DNA of 64,000 bases from Candidatus Hydrogenedentota bacterium (GCA_013359265.1 JABWCD010000005.1:261678-325677), one strand, 5' to 3'; shown: positions 45,287 to 55,404, numbered from the stretch's first letter. The notes: generated by a model not told the origin, from the letters alone. Made by a program: numbers and translations.

Positions 45287-48172
45287 ATGCGGTACCTTCG
45301 AGCGCTCCCCGCCCGGTTTAGATTTCCCTCCTCGTCCAGACTGCAAAATCACGCACGGCGGCGCGCGATGACGTGTCGCGTTCTGTCTTCCCTTGTCGTG
45401 GTCTCTGTAATTGGGACGTTGCAGGTGAGCGCTATGACGCTGTACGTCGCCCCGGACGGCAACGATGCGTGGTCCGGCACGTTAGACGCACCGAACGCGG
45501 GTAACACGGACGGGCCACTGGCGACACTTACGGGCGCGAGGGACACGCTGCGCGTGTTGCGGGGGCTGGGCATGCTCACGGGACCGGCCGAAGTGCAAAT
45601 TCGCGGCGGCGAGTATCCACTGACCGCTCCCGTGGATTTCGCGCCGCAGGACAGCGGGACTTCCGCCGCGCCCATTACGTTTATGGCGTACCCGAACGAG
45701 AAGCCTGTTTTCGTCGGCGGTGTCAGAATCACCAACTGGACGCAGTCCGGTCCGATATGGACGGCGCAAGCGCCGGCGGCGTGGGGCGCAAGCTATGATT
45801 TTATGTCGCTGTGGGTGAATGGGAAGCGCGCCATTCCCGCGCGCACTCCCAACGCGACGAACGAGGCGGGTGACTATCCGACAGACAACGATTTCTACTT
45901 TCAAGCGGGGCAACTGTTCGAAGACGACGGGATGGGTGGCCAGGTCCCGAGTGCAACGAGATTTCAGTATCGCAACGGCGACTTGCAGAATTGGGCGACG
46001 CTGAATGACGCGCACGTGGTCGTTTTTCATGCGTGGGCGACGTCGCTTCTTCGCGTGGCGAACTTGGACCAGGCAAATCACATCGTCGAGTTTACCGGCC
46101 CTGCGGGGTGGGAATTCGGACGCTGGCGCTCGGACCAGTGGTATTACGTCGAGCACTTACTCGAGGGTCTCGACCAACCCGGAGAATGGCACGTCGACCG
46201 CGCCAACGGGCTTGTGTCCTACATGCCACGCGACGGGGAAGACATGACTACGGCGGAGGTCATTGCGCCTGTCGCCAGTCAACTCCTGCGATTGCAGGGT
46301 AATCCCGCCGCGGGACAGTTCGTGTCGTGGCTCACGTTTCGCGGCATCGCCTTCAAATACACGCACCTGGCTCTGCCAGCGGGTGGCATGACGGACGGGC
46401 AGGCGGCGTCCGGAACGAATGCAGCCATAGAAGCGATGGGCGCGCGAAACTGCACCATCGATCGCTGCGAAGTCATGCACACCGGCGGTTACGGCGTGTG
46501 GTGGCGGCGCGGAAGCCAGGACAACACGCTGTCGCACAGCGAGATTTACGACCTCGGAGCGGGCGGCGTGCGCGTGGGGGAGACCACGACAGCCCCCACG
46601 GCAGACGATGAAGTACTGCGCAATGTCGTCGACAACAACTATATTCATGATGGCGGGCGCATACTGCGGTCGGGGGTTGGCGTTTGGATCGGGCGCAGTT
46701 CATACAATACGGTTTCTCACAACGACATCTCCGATTTTAGATTTACCGGCGTTTCTGCTGGATGGCAGTGGAACTATCTGGCTTCTTCGGCGCACGATAA
46801 CATTGTGGAATACAACCACATTTACGAATGCGGAAAGCAGCAGTTGAACGACGTTGGCGGCGTGTACACACTTGGTGTGTCGCCGGGCACGATTGTACGC
46901 AACAACCGCATTCACGACATCTTCAGCAATCCGAAGCTGTACGGAGGATGGGGCCTCTATACGGACGAAGGAAGTTCGGACATTACGTTCGAGAACAATG
47001 TTGTTTACAACACGGAAACCGGCGGGTTCCATCAGCACTACGGCCAGTACAACATTGTTCGCAACAACATTCTCGCGTTCTCGCGAAACGCGCAGGTGAT
47101 GCGCACGGTTGCCGAACCGGGATTGTCGTTCACATTTGAGCGCAATATCGTCTACTTCAACGGCGGCACGCTCCTGGGCGACGAGTGGAGCGACGATCAT
47201 TTCGCGTTTGACTACAACGTGTACTGGGACGCGGCGGGGCGTCCGCTCGATTTTGGCGGCCGCGATTGGACGCAGTGGCGCACTGCAGGAATGGACCTGC
47301 ATTCCATGATCGCCAATCCGTTATTCGCAGACCCGGATACGGCCGACTTTGACGTTGGCTCGGGTTCGCCCGCGATTTCGCTAGGATTTGTCCCGATCGA
47401 CGATTCGACCGTAGGACTCTACGGCGAGCAGGCGTGGGTCGATAAGCCGAAGGACATTGTTCGCGATCCGTTTGAACCGCCTGACCTGTCGCAAATCCAC
47501 GAAGACTTCGAGACCACGGCGCTCGACAGTGTGGCGCTGAATGCGGGCACGCACGGCGAAACGGAAACTGCGCGCGTACGGGTCACCGACGAACTGGCGC
47601 ATGCCGGCGTGCGGTCGCTGAAGTTCGTGGACGAGCCGGGGCTGCCGCAGACTTTCTATCCCTATGTGGATTACACGCCCATCACGACTGAAGGGATCGC
47701 GCACGGGACCTTCGCATTGCGATTTAGTCCGGGCACATTGATGTACCACGAGTGGCGCGACAACCATGTGCCGTATCGCCTAGGCCCCAACGTCTGGATC
47801 GACGCGGCGGGTAACGTCAAAGTAAATGGCGTCGCGATCATGTCCGTACCGGCGGACACTTGGATCGTCTTCGAGATAACGTGCGGACTCGGCTACGACG
47901 CCGATGGCACGTTTGACCTCGATATTACCGTGGAAGGCCAAGAGGCGGTGCACTTCGATGGCCTCGCCTGCGGTACGCCGGACTTCAATCGGATCAACTG
48001 GTTCGGATTTGTCTCCGACGCCACGTGGGCCCAAACGTTTTACATTGACGACATCCATCTTCAAGCCACGACAACCGGGTCCGGCCCGAGCTTGCCGATC
48101 GGTTGGGAGGCATCGGCCGCGCTAAGCGCGATCGTATGCGCCATAAGCGTGTGGCGCATCGTACGGCACTAG
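45287..48172 (+). CDS. Secreted right-handed beta-helix protein with C-terminal membrane anchor
   Basis: 961 residues. The start at 45287 has GGAG at the right distance; an in-frame ATG at 45368 begins a compact signal peptide (TCRVLSSLVVVSVIGTLQVSA) and is the alternative. LYVAPDGNDAWSGTLDAPN after the signal is typical of polysaccharide-lyase-like beta-helix proteins. Repeated coils with HSEIYDL, NNYIHDGG, HNDISDF, YNHIYECG and NNRIHDIF (about 400-560) form the helix; a beta-sandwich domain follows (about 720-925). The tail PSLPIGW plus a hydrophobic stretch and WRIVRH resembles a C-terminal sorting/anchor signal. Probable role: extracellular polysaccharide binding or cleavage; enzyme type unknown. 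Confidence 0.88.
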   Translation: MRYLRALPARFRFPSSSRLQNHARRRAMTCRVLSSLVVVSVIGTLQVSAMTLYVAPDGNDAWSGTLDAPNAGNTDGPLATLTGARDTLRVLRGLGMLTGPAEVQIRGGEYPLTAPVDFAPQDSGTSAAPITFMAYPNEKPVFVGGVRITNWTQSGPIWTAQAPAAWGASYDFMSLWVNGKRAIPARTPNATNEAGDYPTDNDFYFQAGQLFEDDGMGGQVPSATRFQYRNGDLQNWATLNDAHVVVFHAWATSLLRVANLDQANHIVEFTGPAGWEFGRWRSDQWYYVEHLLEGLDQPGEWHVDRANGLVSYMPRDGEDMTTAEVIAPVASQLLRLQGNPAAGQFVSWLTFRGIAFKYTHLALPAGGMTDGQAASGTNAAIEAMGARNCTIDRCEVMHTGGYGVWWRRGSQDNTLSHSEIYDLGAGGVRVGETTTAPTADDEVLRNVVDNNYIHDGGRILRSGVGVWIGRSSYNTVSHNDISDFRFTGVSAGWQWNYLASSAHDNIVEYNHIYECGKQQLNDVGGVYTLGVSPGTIVRNNRIHDIFSNPKLYGGWGLYTDEGSSDITFENNVVYNTETGGFHQHYGQYNIVRNNILAFSRNAQVMRTVAEPGLSFTFERNIVYFNGGTLLGDEWSDDHFAFDYNVYWDAAGRPLDFGGRDWTQWRTAGMDLHSMIANPLFADPDTADFDVGSGSPAISLGFVPIDDSTVGLYGEQAWVDKPKDIVRDPFEPPDLSQIHEDFETTALDSVALNAGTHGETETARVRVTDELAHAGVRSLKFVDEPGLPQTFYPYVDYTPITTEGIAHGTFALRFSPGTLMYHEWRDNHVPYRLGPNVWIDAAGNVKVNGVAIMSVPADTWIVFEITCGLGYDADGTFDLDITVEGQEAVHFDGLACGTPDFNRINWFGFVSDATWAQTFYIDDIHLQATTTGSGPSLPIGWEASAALSAIVCAISVWRIVRH

Positions 48173-48309
48173 CGGTGTGTTTAGCGATCATACAGCATCG
48201 CGCGATTCTCCTTCCACGCGGATACGCTCATCGTGTTGCAATGATTTAGGCGGTGCCGCAACAATGACACGCGCAGTTGCGCATTGTCGCAAGCAAGGGG
48301 ACGTGACGC

Positions 48310-49827
48310 ATGAGGCCATTTCGATTCGAATTCGTGGTGCTTTGTGCTTTTGCGGTAAGCGCTTTCCCGGGTCCGTTTTCCGCGCTTTGGGGAGAAGCGG
48401 GGGAGAATTGGACGCCGGACAGCCGCCTGCCGGATTTTTCATTCGCGGGATATCACCGTGGCGAGGCGCCGTTGCCGGCGCGGGCCGTTACACACAATGT
48501 TCGCGATTTCGGCGCCGTAGGCGATGGGATTCAGGACGACAGCGACGCGTTTCTCAAGGCAATCGTGGAAGTAGAAGGGGGTGTCATCGTCGTCCCGGCG
48601 GGACGATATCTCGTCACGAAGATTCTCGAGATCGACAAGCCGAATCTCGTAATCCGCGGCGAGGACCCTGCGAAGTCAGTACTCTATTTTCCAAAGCCAT
48701 TGAATGACATCAAACCGAACATGGGCGAGACCACCAGCGGTCGGCCGACATCGAACTATTCGTGGTCGGGCGGCTTCATCTGGATCAAAGGGAAGTTGCA
48801 GCGAAATCGGTTGGCGAACGTGGCCACGCCAGCGAAGCGTGGGGAGAGGACCGTCGCGGTGGACGACACGTCCCAGTTCGCAGTGGGACAGGAAGTGGAA
48901 TTGCGCCAGACCGATCTGGAAGACAACAGTCTGGCCGATCACCTGTACTCGGGCGATCCGCGCATCAGCATGGAGGAGATCAAGGGGCGGACACAGGCTT
49001 GGATCGTCGCACGGATCACGAAGGTAGAGGGGAATAACGTCACTCTTGACCGCGCGCTGCGGTGGGACATCGAGTTACGGTGGAAACCGGTGATTCATCA
49101 GTTCGCGCCGACCGTGACTGAAAGCGGCATCGAGAACTTGCGCTTTGAGTTTCCGAATACACCCTACGCGGGGCACTTCACCGAACTGGGCTTTAACGCG
49201 TTCGCGATGTCCGAGACGGCGCACTGCTGGGTCAAGAACATTCAAGTGCACAATTCGGACAGCGGCGGATTTGTCTCGGGATGCTTTAACACGATTGACG
49301 GCGTCGTGTTCACATCGGAGCGCGAGGTGGACAAGAGCCGGAAGTCCACGGGACACCACGGCGTGACGCTCGGTGGGACGGACAATCTTTTCACCCGATT
49401 CGATTTTCAGACGCCATTCATTCACGACCTGACCGTGAGCAATTGCGGGGGTAACGTCTTTTCGAACGGGCGCGGTGTGGATATGTCGTTCGATCATCAC
49501 CGCCGCGCGCCGCACGAGAACCTGTTCACCAACGTCGACGTAGGGAAGGGGACGCGTGTGTGGTTGTGCGGCGGTGGCGCGGACTTGGGCGCGCACTGCG
49601 GCGCGCGGGGCACGTTCTGGAACATTCGCGCGGCGAAAAGCATCGAAGCGCCGAACGATAAATTCGGCCCGTGGTCGATGAACTTCGTCGGGGTCGCGAT
49701 GGGTAGGAAACTCGAAACCAATCCGGAAGGCCGCTGGTTCGAGCACACCGACACGGGCGCTGTCCTGCCTGCGAACCTGCACGAAGCACAACTGGCTCGG
49801 CGGTTGGGTGCAGCGCGCCGTCCTTAA
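48310..49827 (+). CDS. Secreted pectate-lyase-like / GH28-type beta-helix protein
   Basis: 505 residues with a signal peptide (about 1-28). NVRDFGAVGDGIQDDSDAFLKAI (about 63-85) is the classic opening of Pectate_lyase_3 (GH28/PL-type) domains. Beta-helix coils follow, with ESGIENLRFEF, CWVKNIQVHNSDSGGFV, DLTVSNCGGNVFS and NLFTNVDVG. Such proteins cut or bind acidic polysaccharides; catalytic Asp residues are not assigned. AAGGGGA stands 8 bases before the ATG. It lies 137 bp downstream of the other beta-helix gene, on the same strand, and may share a role with it. Confidence 0.88.
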   Translation: MRPFRFEFVVLCAFAVSAFPGPFSALWGEAGENWTPDSRLPDFSFAGYHRGEAPLPARAVTHNVRDFGAVGDGIQDDSDAFLKAIVEVEGGVIVVPAGRYLVTKILEIDKPNLVIRGEDPAKSVLYFPKPLNDIKPNMGETTSGRPTSNYSWSGGFIWIKGKLQRNRLANVATPAKRGERTVAVDDTSQFAVGQEVELRQTDLEDNSLADHLYSGDPRISMEEIKGRTQAWIVARITKVEGNNVTLDRALRWDIELRWKPVIHQFAPTVTESGIENLRFEFPNTPYAGHFTELGFNAFAMSETAHCWVKNIQVHNSDSGGFVSGCFNTIDGVVFTSEREVDKSRKSTGHHGVTLGGTDNLFTRFDFQTPFIHDLTVSNCGGNVFSNGRGVDMSFDHHRRAPHENLFTNVDVGKGTRVWLCGGGADLGAHCGARGTFWNIRAAKSIEAPNDKFGPWSMNFVGVAMGRKLETNPEGRWFEHTDTGAVLPANLHEAQLARRLGAARRP

Positions 49828-49857
49828 GGGCACGGCCTTGAATGAATCGTAGCGCCG

Positions 49858-50184
49858 ATGACCAAACCGAACATAACGTTTCGCTACTTCTTCGATCTGG
49901 GCGCGGGCACGTGCCTGTGGAGCGCAGACGACGAGACCCGCAATCGGTTTGGGTATGCGGTCGATATCGACATGCTGCCGGTATCGGCGGAAACCAAAGA
50001 ACAGTATGCGCGCCTGCTGGCATGGCACGATCGTGCGTTCAATTGGAGCGACCCCACGGGCGATCCGGTTCTCGGGCAGGAGGAACGCGCGCGCTTCAAC
50101 GACGCTGCCAATCGATTGTTTCTCCAGCTTCGCCACGAATTGCCTGAACAGTTCGGGCTTTTGGACGAACATGACCCCTTGTAG
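49858..50184 (+). CDS. Small hypothetical protein
   Basis: 108 residues, soluble, acidic, no recognised family. It starts MTKPNITFRYFFDLGAGTCLWSADD and is rich in Asp, Arg and Phe, with a helical C-terminal half (EERARFNDAANRLFLQLRHELPEQFGLL). It begins 30 bases after the beta-helix gene and ends convergently with the coiled-coil protein gene, 31 bases apart. The well-formed amphipathic helices and codon usage like its neighbours support a real gene; no Shine-Dalgarno is evident. Confidence 0.65.
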   Translation: MTKPNITFRYFFDLGAGTCLWSADDETRNRFGYAVDIDMLPVSAETKEQYARLLAWHDRAFNWSDPTGDPVLGQEERARFNDAANRLFLQLRHELPEQFGLLDEHDPL

Positions 50185-50215
50185 GTCCATTTACGCGGTC
50201 CGGTGAGCGATCCGA

Positions 50216-52474
50216 TCAAAGCGGCTGCAATTCCCAGGTGAAGGTGTACTCGTGTTCAAATGTCGTGGTCGAGGATGTACCCGTACCCAGACTGGACGTG
50301 AAACTGCCATCCGACGCGAGAATGACCTTTCCATGGGCGGCGCCCATCCATTCTCCCATGAGCTCGATCCCCTCGTTCGATTGCAGACTCATGCGGCGCG
50401 TGCGCGCACGGTCGCCCGCCGGGACGACTCGCACGCCGGTCTGGAACGCCCTTTCCGGATCGACCGCCTTGTTCATGATTTGCTCGTCCGTCAACACCAA
50501 GACGTAGTAGGGTTTGATGTTCGCAATCAGATCGGAAATCCCCAGTTTTCCGAGCGCGGTTTCCTCGGTAACCTGAACGGGATAACACGATCCTTTTGCC
50601 TTGCTACTTTGCGTCTCGGGCGCGCGCCTGCCTCCGCCTGTTCTTGTGACGGTTACGTCCCAATCGAGCGGCATCCAATTGAAGGGGCGCGGGTTGATTG
50701 TGATCGCATACATCCCCCCGGCGATACCGATGGCGGTTGCGGCGCGCGACGCGTCGCTGGAAATAGACGCGATGAGATTTCGCATTTGGTCTTGCGCTGC
50801 TCCGATCTGGAGTTTGAAGTCGCGATCGGCGTCATCGCGATCGAATTCGATATGCTCGATATCGGCGCCAAGCCGCTCGATTTCCCGCTGGTCGCGGTCC
50901 GAGGTCTGCACCAGAATAATGTATGGGGCGTATTGCGATTCGGGCCATTCCGAGGCCGACGTCTCGTACGTGAACGCGGACGCGCGGATGCGCGCCGCGA
51001 TGCGCGTCGGCGGGACATCCTTCTCCGCGCTGGGTTCGACGGCGGACCAAGACGTCAGGTCGGTCCCTTCAAATCTTGCACTTGGGGGAACACTATCGTC
51101 TCTGCGGATCATTAGTGCGCTCTCGGCGACGCGTCGCATGGCTTCCAGAACTTGGACGGCCTTTTCGTAGTACTCGATGAGGTACTTGCCCGCGCCGTTT
51201 GCCGACTTGGCGGTCTCCAATCGCTTGCGCGCTGTGCTTTCGAGATAAAGGATTCCGCCTTTTCCATCCAATACCGTCCCCATTTCCGGCCATCGGAACG
51301 CTCGCATCGTCCAGGTTATCGTGGCGGGCCGGTACCGCACCTCGATAGCGGATTGCTGTTTGTTCGTCGTCTCATGAAAGATGTCCGCGGCGGCTGACAC
51401 CTGGAGACGGAACCGTGTGCCAGCGGGCAGCGGCGAGGCGGAATCGAGCCCGGCCAAAAATGCTTCGCCATCCAAAGTGCGCGCCTCGTCACGCAGCAAA
51501 TCGGCGCGCATCCGCTGTATTGCCTCGACGGAATCACGGCGCTCGTCAATCAGTTGCTGGGCGTCTTCCGGCTTCAGATCGTTGCGCTTCGCCAGGGCCT
51601 CACGCAGCGGCGCGATTTCCGCCTCGATAGTCGATTCCGCGAGGGCCGATTCGGCTTGCTTGCGCAACGCTTCCGCGCGCGCGCGCAGTTCCTCGATTCT
51701 GGTTTTCGCGTCTCCGCCGAACTCGACGGCAGGCGGCGCCGGCGGTGGAGCGGGCGGGAGCGGAGGTTCGGTGTCCGGATCGAAGGCCACTGTCTCGCCG
51801 GCTTCGATGCGACGCTTGAGTTCCTCGGTGGCCTTAATCTGATCGCGCAACGCAGCTTGGCGTGCGGCGCGTTCGTCCGGGGTCAGGCGCGGACCCGCGG
51901 CGATTTCGTCCTCGATGCGCTTGGCCTGTTCGCGCAGCGCCGACAACTCCGTGTTGCGCTCGGCGTGTTCCTCCGCCCGGCGCTTCTCCAACTCGTAGAT
52001 TTCGCGGCGCAGCTTGCTCTCCGCCTCTTTGCTGTCCAACGGTGTTCGCGACAGGACTTCAAGGTGTTCGTCGATTGCCGCGTCGCGCCGGGCGGACTTC
52101 TCCTCGGCTTCGCGGATGCGCGACCGCGTTTGCTCGAGGTCCGGCGTCCGGTCCGGGCGGCTGACAAAGTCGAGTTCCTCTTGGAGCCGCCGCTGACGCT
52201 CCTCGAGCGCGCGTATTTGTCGTAATTGGCGCTGAAGTTCCGGCGGAAGTCCCGCGCCTTCCACAGGTTTTTCAGCCGGCCGCTTCGGCATCGGGGGCAG
52301 TCCGGTCGGCGGTGGCGCGGGAGGGGGGGTGTCCTCCTTGTCGTCAACGTCGTCCGCCTCCAGAAGGCTCTTTCCCAGCCCTGCGCCGGATTCGGCCGCG
52401 ACCACGAGGAACGCGATCGCGAGTACAAGACCGATAATTGTGGCGAGGCGCGTACGCGACAGTGCGTCGATCAT
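50216..52474 (-). CDS. Large membrane-anchored coiled-coil protein, unknown
   Basis: 752 residues. One N-terminal membrane anchor (TRLATIIGLVLAIAFLVVAAE, about 8-28) is followed by an Asp/Pro-rich linker, a long coiled coil (about 75-220, many Glu/Arg heptads such as LEERQRRLQEELDF), a second Pro-rich spacer (PPLPPAPPPAPPA), another coiled coil (245-320) and a beta-rich C-terminal region of about 420 residues. No family is recognised. GGAGG before the ATG at 52474 settles the start. The build (anchor, spacer, stalk, globular head) suggests a periplasmic or surface structural protein. It stands alone and is divergent from the MORN-like gene. Confidence 0.82.
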   Translation of the reverse strand: MIDALSRTRLATIIGLVLAIAFLVVAAESGAGLGKSLLEADDVDDKEDTPPPAPPPTGLPPMPKRPAEKPVEGAGLPPELQRQLRQIRALEERQRRLQEELDFVSRPDRTPDLEQTRSRIREAEEKSARRDAAIDEHLEVLSRTPLDSKEAESKLRREIYELEKRRAEEHAERNTELSALREQAKRIEDEIAAGPRLTPDERAARQAALRDQIKATEELKRRIEAGETVAFDPDTEPPLPPAPPPAPPAVEFGGDAKTRIEELRARAEALRKQAESALAESTIEAEIAPLREALAKRNDLKPEDAQQLIDERRDSVEAIQRMRADLLRDEARTLDGEAFLAGLDSASPLPAGTRFRLQVSAAADIFHETTNKQQSAIEVRYRPATITWTMRAFRWPEMGTVLDGKGGILYLESTARKRLETAKSANGAGKYLIEYYEKAVQVLEAMRRVAESALMIRRDDSVPPSARFEGTDLTSWSAVEPSAEKDVPPTRIAARIRASAFTYETSASEWPESQYAPYIILVQTSDRDQREIERLGADIEHIEFDRDDADRDFKLQIGAAQDQMRNLIASISSDASRAATAIGIAGGMYAITINPRPFNWMPLDWDVTVTRTGGGRRAPETQSSKAKGSCYPVQVTEETALGKLGISDLIANIKPYYVLVLTDEQIMNKAVDPERAFQTGVRVVPAGDRARTRRMSLQSNEGIELMGEWMGAAHGKVILASDGSFTSSLGTGTSSTTTFEHEYTFTWELQPL

Positions 52475-52850
52475 GGCGATCCTCCAAAGACAGGTTGACA
52501 CGGTGTGCGCGTGTGGAGCATGGCGCGCCACTCTACGCGTGGAAAAGTATGGCGTGCCGCGCGGGACGCGTGGAACATCGTTGCTGCATCGTGTCGTACG
52601 GTCATGAGGGTAACCCCCGTGAGTAGACAGTTGCCGGGTGAAGCTTGCAGCCGATTGGCGCCTACGGTTGTAGCACGGGGGCGACGGGGTTGTCTACGTG
52701 AAAACCGCGACCGCGGATCAAAGCTTCGGGGTCCGCGCACATCTGCGAACTCCACCCCGCGGCGTCCGTTCCGAAGCGTACTGGATGTGAGAAATGGTCA
52801 ATTGCTACTCTGGTGCAATAGCTCCATTGGGGCCACCGAGGGATCGAAGA
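52475..52850. other. Divergent intergenic region
   Basis: About 375 bp with no gene. Between 52510 and 52580 a unit containing ATGGCG...GCC...ACGCGTGGAA occurs twice at a spacing of 29-31 bases. The region should carry promoters for the coiled-coil gene (minus) and the MORN-like gene (plus); none is clear by eye. Confidence 0.45.
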
Positions 52851-53108
52851 ATGGCGGCGAAGAAATCAAAGCCTGCGCCTTTCGTAAAATACCACCGCGA
52901 CGGCACTGTCTGGGCCAAAGGGCAGACGGTCGATGGTGCGCCTGTCGGCTACTGGGAATGGTTCCGCAAAGACGGCGTCATCATGCGTTCGGGATACTTC
53001 GATGAAAACGGGGCGCAAACCGGCGAGTGGACCACGTACAACAGAAATGGCGACGTGTATAAGGTTACTTCAGTGAAATCCAAGCCGCCGAGGCCGAAGA
53101 GGAAGTAG
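52851..53108 (+). CDS. Small MORN/YwqK-type repeat protein
   Basis: 85 residues. Three toxin-antitoxin-YwqK/MORN-like repeats are seen: YHRDGTVWAKGQTVDGAPVG, YWEWFRKDGVIMRSGYFDEN and GEWTTYNRNGDVYKVTS. The ends are very basic (AAKKSKPAP and KSKPPRPKRK). Such repeats form small beta-hairpin sheets that bind membranes or proteins. The ATG at 52851 is preferred to an upstream start at 52794 because the repeats and basic N-terminus begin there. It lies 48 bp before the pseudopilin gene. Confidence 0.75.
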   Translation: MAAKKSKPAPFVKYHRDGTVWAKGQTVDGAPVGYWEWFRKDGVIMRSGYFDENGAQTGEWTTYNRNGDVYKVTSVKSKPPRPKRK

Positions 53109-53156
53109 TCAATATCGGGAGACAATCGGCGGCATGATCATCTGGCGGTGGAACGC

Positions 53157-54059
53157 ATGAGAATTCGGCGAGGATTTACACTGGTCGAGGTCATCGTAGT
53201 AATTGCCATCATCGTAATCCTTGCCGCCCTGATTCTGCCCGTGCTGGCGCGTGCACGAGAGAGCGCCCGCCGTTCGGTGTGTGTCAATAACCTCCGCCAA
53301 CTCGGGCTCACCTTTCAGATGTTCTCCTCCGAATCGGACGGATTGCTGCCGCCGCGGCATGTACCTTACCGCCGGCCCTATGAACCCGACCGTGGATGCT
53401 TCAGCAGTTTTGATGGGACATTCCTGTACCCCGAGTATCTGACTGACTTGATGATCATTAAGTGCCCGTCGGATTCGGGCGACGACGCGGCGGAGGAGTA
53501 CGTGGACACGGCCTCGTTCATGAAGCCTGTGCACCCGTCATGGCAGACCTCCGGGCTGGACTTGCCGATTATCGGACAGGACACGTATGTAACGACCCCG
53601 GACCTCGCCTACGTATATTGGGGCTATCTCATCAAACCGGAATGGGTGGCGGCCCCTGCCGATTCGCGGCATCTTGGCAACGTGCTGGACAGCCTCGACG
53701 GTCCTCCTCGCACTCTTAATGTCGTGTCCCGGTTTAACGACTTGGAGACGACCCTGCCCGTCTTGGGCGAAACGATTCGATTGATTCGGACACGCGAAGG
53801 CGCCGAACGGTTCCTGATAACCGACATCAATAATCCTGCGGCGGCCACGGCTTCCGCGTCGACACTTCCAGTGTTGTGGGATACGTTCCGCACCGATAAC
53901 GGGAGGCCGATGATCGGCAACCTGAATCACACCGATGGTGCAAATGTGCTGTTTCTGGATGGACACGTAGAGTTCGGGAAGTACCCGCAACCGCTGTCGG
54001 GCAAATTCTGGATGCTGTCGGAATCCGCGGCAAACGACGGTATGGAGAATTGGCCGTAG
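53157..54059 (+). CDS. Prepilin-type N-terminal cleavage protein with H-X9-DG motif
   Basis: About 300 residues. A type IV prepilin leader, [19 protein letters not shown], has cleavage between Gly and Phe and the conserved Glu at +5, followed by [20 protein letters not shown]. Near the C-terminus [17 protein letters not shown] gives His, nine residues, then Asp-Gly, the mark of the large pseudopilin-like families (DUF1559-related) expanded in Planctomycetes, Lentisphaerae and relatives. The ATG at 53157 is chosen; an in-frame GTG lies at 53148. It is probably processed by PilD-like peptidase and exported. No secretion genes are adjacent. Confidence 0.92.
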   Translation: MRIRRGFTLVEVIVVIAIIVILAALILPVLARARESARRSVCVNNLRQLGLTFQMFSSESDGLLPPRHVPYRRPYEPDRGCFSSFDGTFLYPEYLTDLMIIKCPSDSGDDAAEEYVDTASFMKPVHPSWQTSGLDLPIIGQDTYVTTPDLAYVYWGYLIKPEWVAAPADSRHLGNVLDSLDGPPRTLNVVSRFNDLETTLPVLGETIRLIRTREGAERFLITDINNPAAATASASTLPVLWDTFRTDNGRPMIGNLNHTDGANVLFLDGHVEFGKYPQPLSGKFWMLSESAANDGMENWP

Positions 54060-54172
54060 CGGCGGGTGGGTTGACGGATTTTACTGGCGCATTTTCGACG
54101 TTTGGAGCAGAATAGCATTCGCAGTCGTTACTCCGGCATGCCAACTTTGGAGCGAGCAGGAGGGCGTCAACT

Positions 54173-54583
54173 ATGCATCGAATAGGCGCTTTACCTTTCA
54201 CCGCGTGGGTCGCGTTGGTTGCGCTTGCTGTTACGGGGTGTCCGCGCCCTAGGACCATCGAGGGAGAATGGGTGAACGACGACCCGGATTCAATCAGCGT
54301 CACGCGGCTTATCGTCGACCAGGTGGCCGAGGATCAAACCACGCTCCACGCGTACGCGGCCTGCAAGGGCAATGAGTGCGATTGGGGCACCCAATTCGCG
54401 GTTTCCGACGCGAATCCGAACACGTGGTGGGTAATGTACACCATCTACCATCTCGACGACGTTACAGTAACACTGCAAATTGACCTGGATCGCGACACAC
54501 TCTGGGTCTTGGCGGATTACAGGTACACGTCGACGGAGGACCAGGATTTCTTCACGCTGGAATCGTTTCACCGCGAAGACTAG
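54173..54583 (+). CDS. Small hypothetical lipoprotein
   Basis: 136 residues. Signal peptide with lipobox LALAVTGC (Cys about 23), then GEWVNDDPDSISVTRLIVDQ and a beta-rich body ending FTLESFHRED. The form looks like small lipocalin-type or stress lipoproteins that begin with a G-x-W motif (IEGEWVNDDP), but no family is sure. GGAG is present about 20 bases upstream. It is monocistronic by position. Confidence 0.7.
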   Translation: MHRIGALPFTAWVALVALAVTGCPRPRTIEGEWVNDDPDSISVTRLIVDQVAEDQTTLHAYAACKGNECDWGTQFAVSDANPNTWWVMYTIYHLDDVTVTLQIDLDRDTLWVLADYRYTSTEDQDFFTLESFHRED

Positions 54584-54599
54584 CGCAATTCAAGTTTGA

Positions 54600-54700
54600 G
54601 CACACCATCTGTTTCGTGCTGGTGCTCGTGAGTCGTACTCGCACTCGATATTCGAAAAGATCGAGTACGATGACGAGCAGGGGCACGAGCACGCGGTGCA
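54600..54700 (+). repeat. Imperfect inverted repeat related to the CGAGCA/CGATTA array
   Basis: GTGCTCGTGAGTCGTACTCG... and ...CGAGTACGATGACGAGCA / CACGAGCAC (about 54622-54695) form a long imperfect palindrome around ATCGAT-like ends (CGATATTCGAAAAGATCG). Its vocabulary of CGAGTA, CGATGA and CGAGCA triplets is the same as in the array at 6515-6925. Confidence 0.55.
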
Positions 54701-54747
54701 GGCGATCCTTAAACGCTCTAATTCCCTCGAAGACGCAGACCAGCGTG

Positions 54748-55404
54748 TCACGTGGCCGCTTCGACGATGTAGCCCCAGAGGTTGAGGTAGGCGTAGGGGA
54801 ATAGAAAGCGGGAGAATGCGATGCGGGGGAATCCGGCGTCGGTGAATGCGGCGCGGAGCTCGCCGGCGGTGTAGAGGTTCGATTGCCACCAATGCCCGAT
54901 GAGCGGGCGTGTGAGGGCGTTGCGGCGGGTGATGAAAAGGACGAGGGCGCCGTTCTGACGCAGACGCGCGCGTAGAGTGCGTAGCACGCCGCTGAACGCG
55001 TCGCGGGGAAGATACTCCATCATCGATGCGGAAATGATGAGGTCGTAGTCGAGCCACGTTTCGGGCAGGCCTTCCAAATGAAGCGCGTCGCACTGCGCCA
55101 ACTCGATTCCGTCGATGCCGCGCTGCTTCATGATTTCCGTGAACCGATCGAGCATCGCGGGGGTGAGGTCAAATGCGTTGATCGCAGCGGGGGAGAGGTC
55201 GCGTCGCAATGACGCTTCCCGGAAGGCGACGCTGAGAACTCCCGTGCCGCATCCCGCATCGAGAACGCGCATCGCAGGCCGCAATAGGTGTGAGCGGGTG
55301 AAGTATGCGCGAAGTCCGTGCTGATACCCTACGGTGCGAATGAATCGCTCGTAGGCGCCGGTTTTTTCGGAGAACAAGCGATGGGGATCGGATGTGACGG
55401 TCAT
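54748..55404 (-). CDS. Class I SAM-dependent methyltransferase
   Basis: 218 residues. The SAM-binding Rossmann fold is plain: VLDAGCGTGVLSVAF (motif I, about 47-61), NAFDLTPAMLDRF (motif II) and DYDLIISASMMEYLP (motif IV/post). The N-terminus RLFSEKTGAYERFIRTVGY and the C-terminal hydrophobic FLFPYAYLNLWGYIVEA could reach a lipid substrate, as in quinone or lipid methyltransferases, but the substrate is unknown. It stands alone. Upstream is the repeat-rich, gene-poor stretch 55405-56271. Confidence 0.9.
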   Translation of the reverse strand: MTVTSDPHRLFSEKTGAYERFIRTVGYQHGLRAYFTRSHLLRPAMRVLDAGCGTGVLSVAFREASLRRDLSPAAINAFDLTPAMLDRFTEIMKQRGIDGIELAQCDALHLEGLPETWLDYDLIISASMMEYLPRDAFSGVLRTLRARLRQNGALVLFITRRNALTRPLIGHWWQSNLYTAGELRAAFTDAGFPRIAFSRFLFPYAYLNLWGYIVEAAT

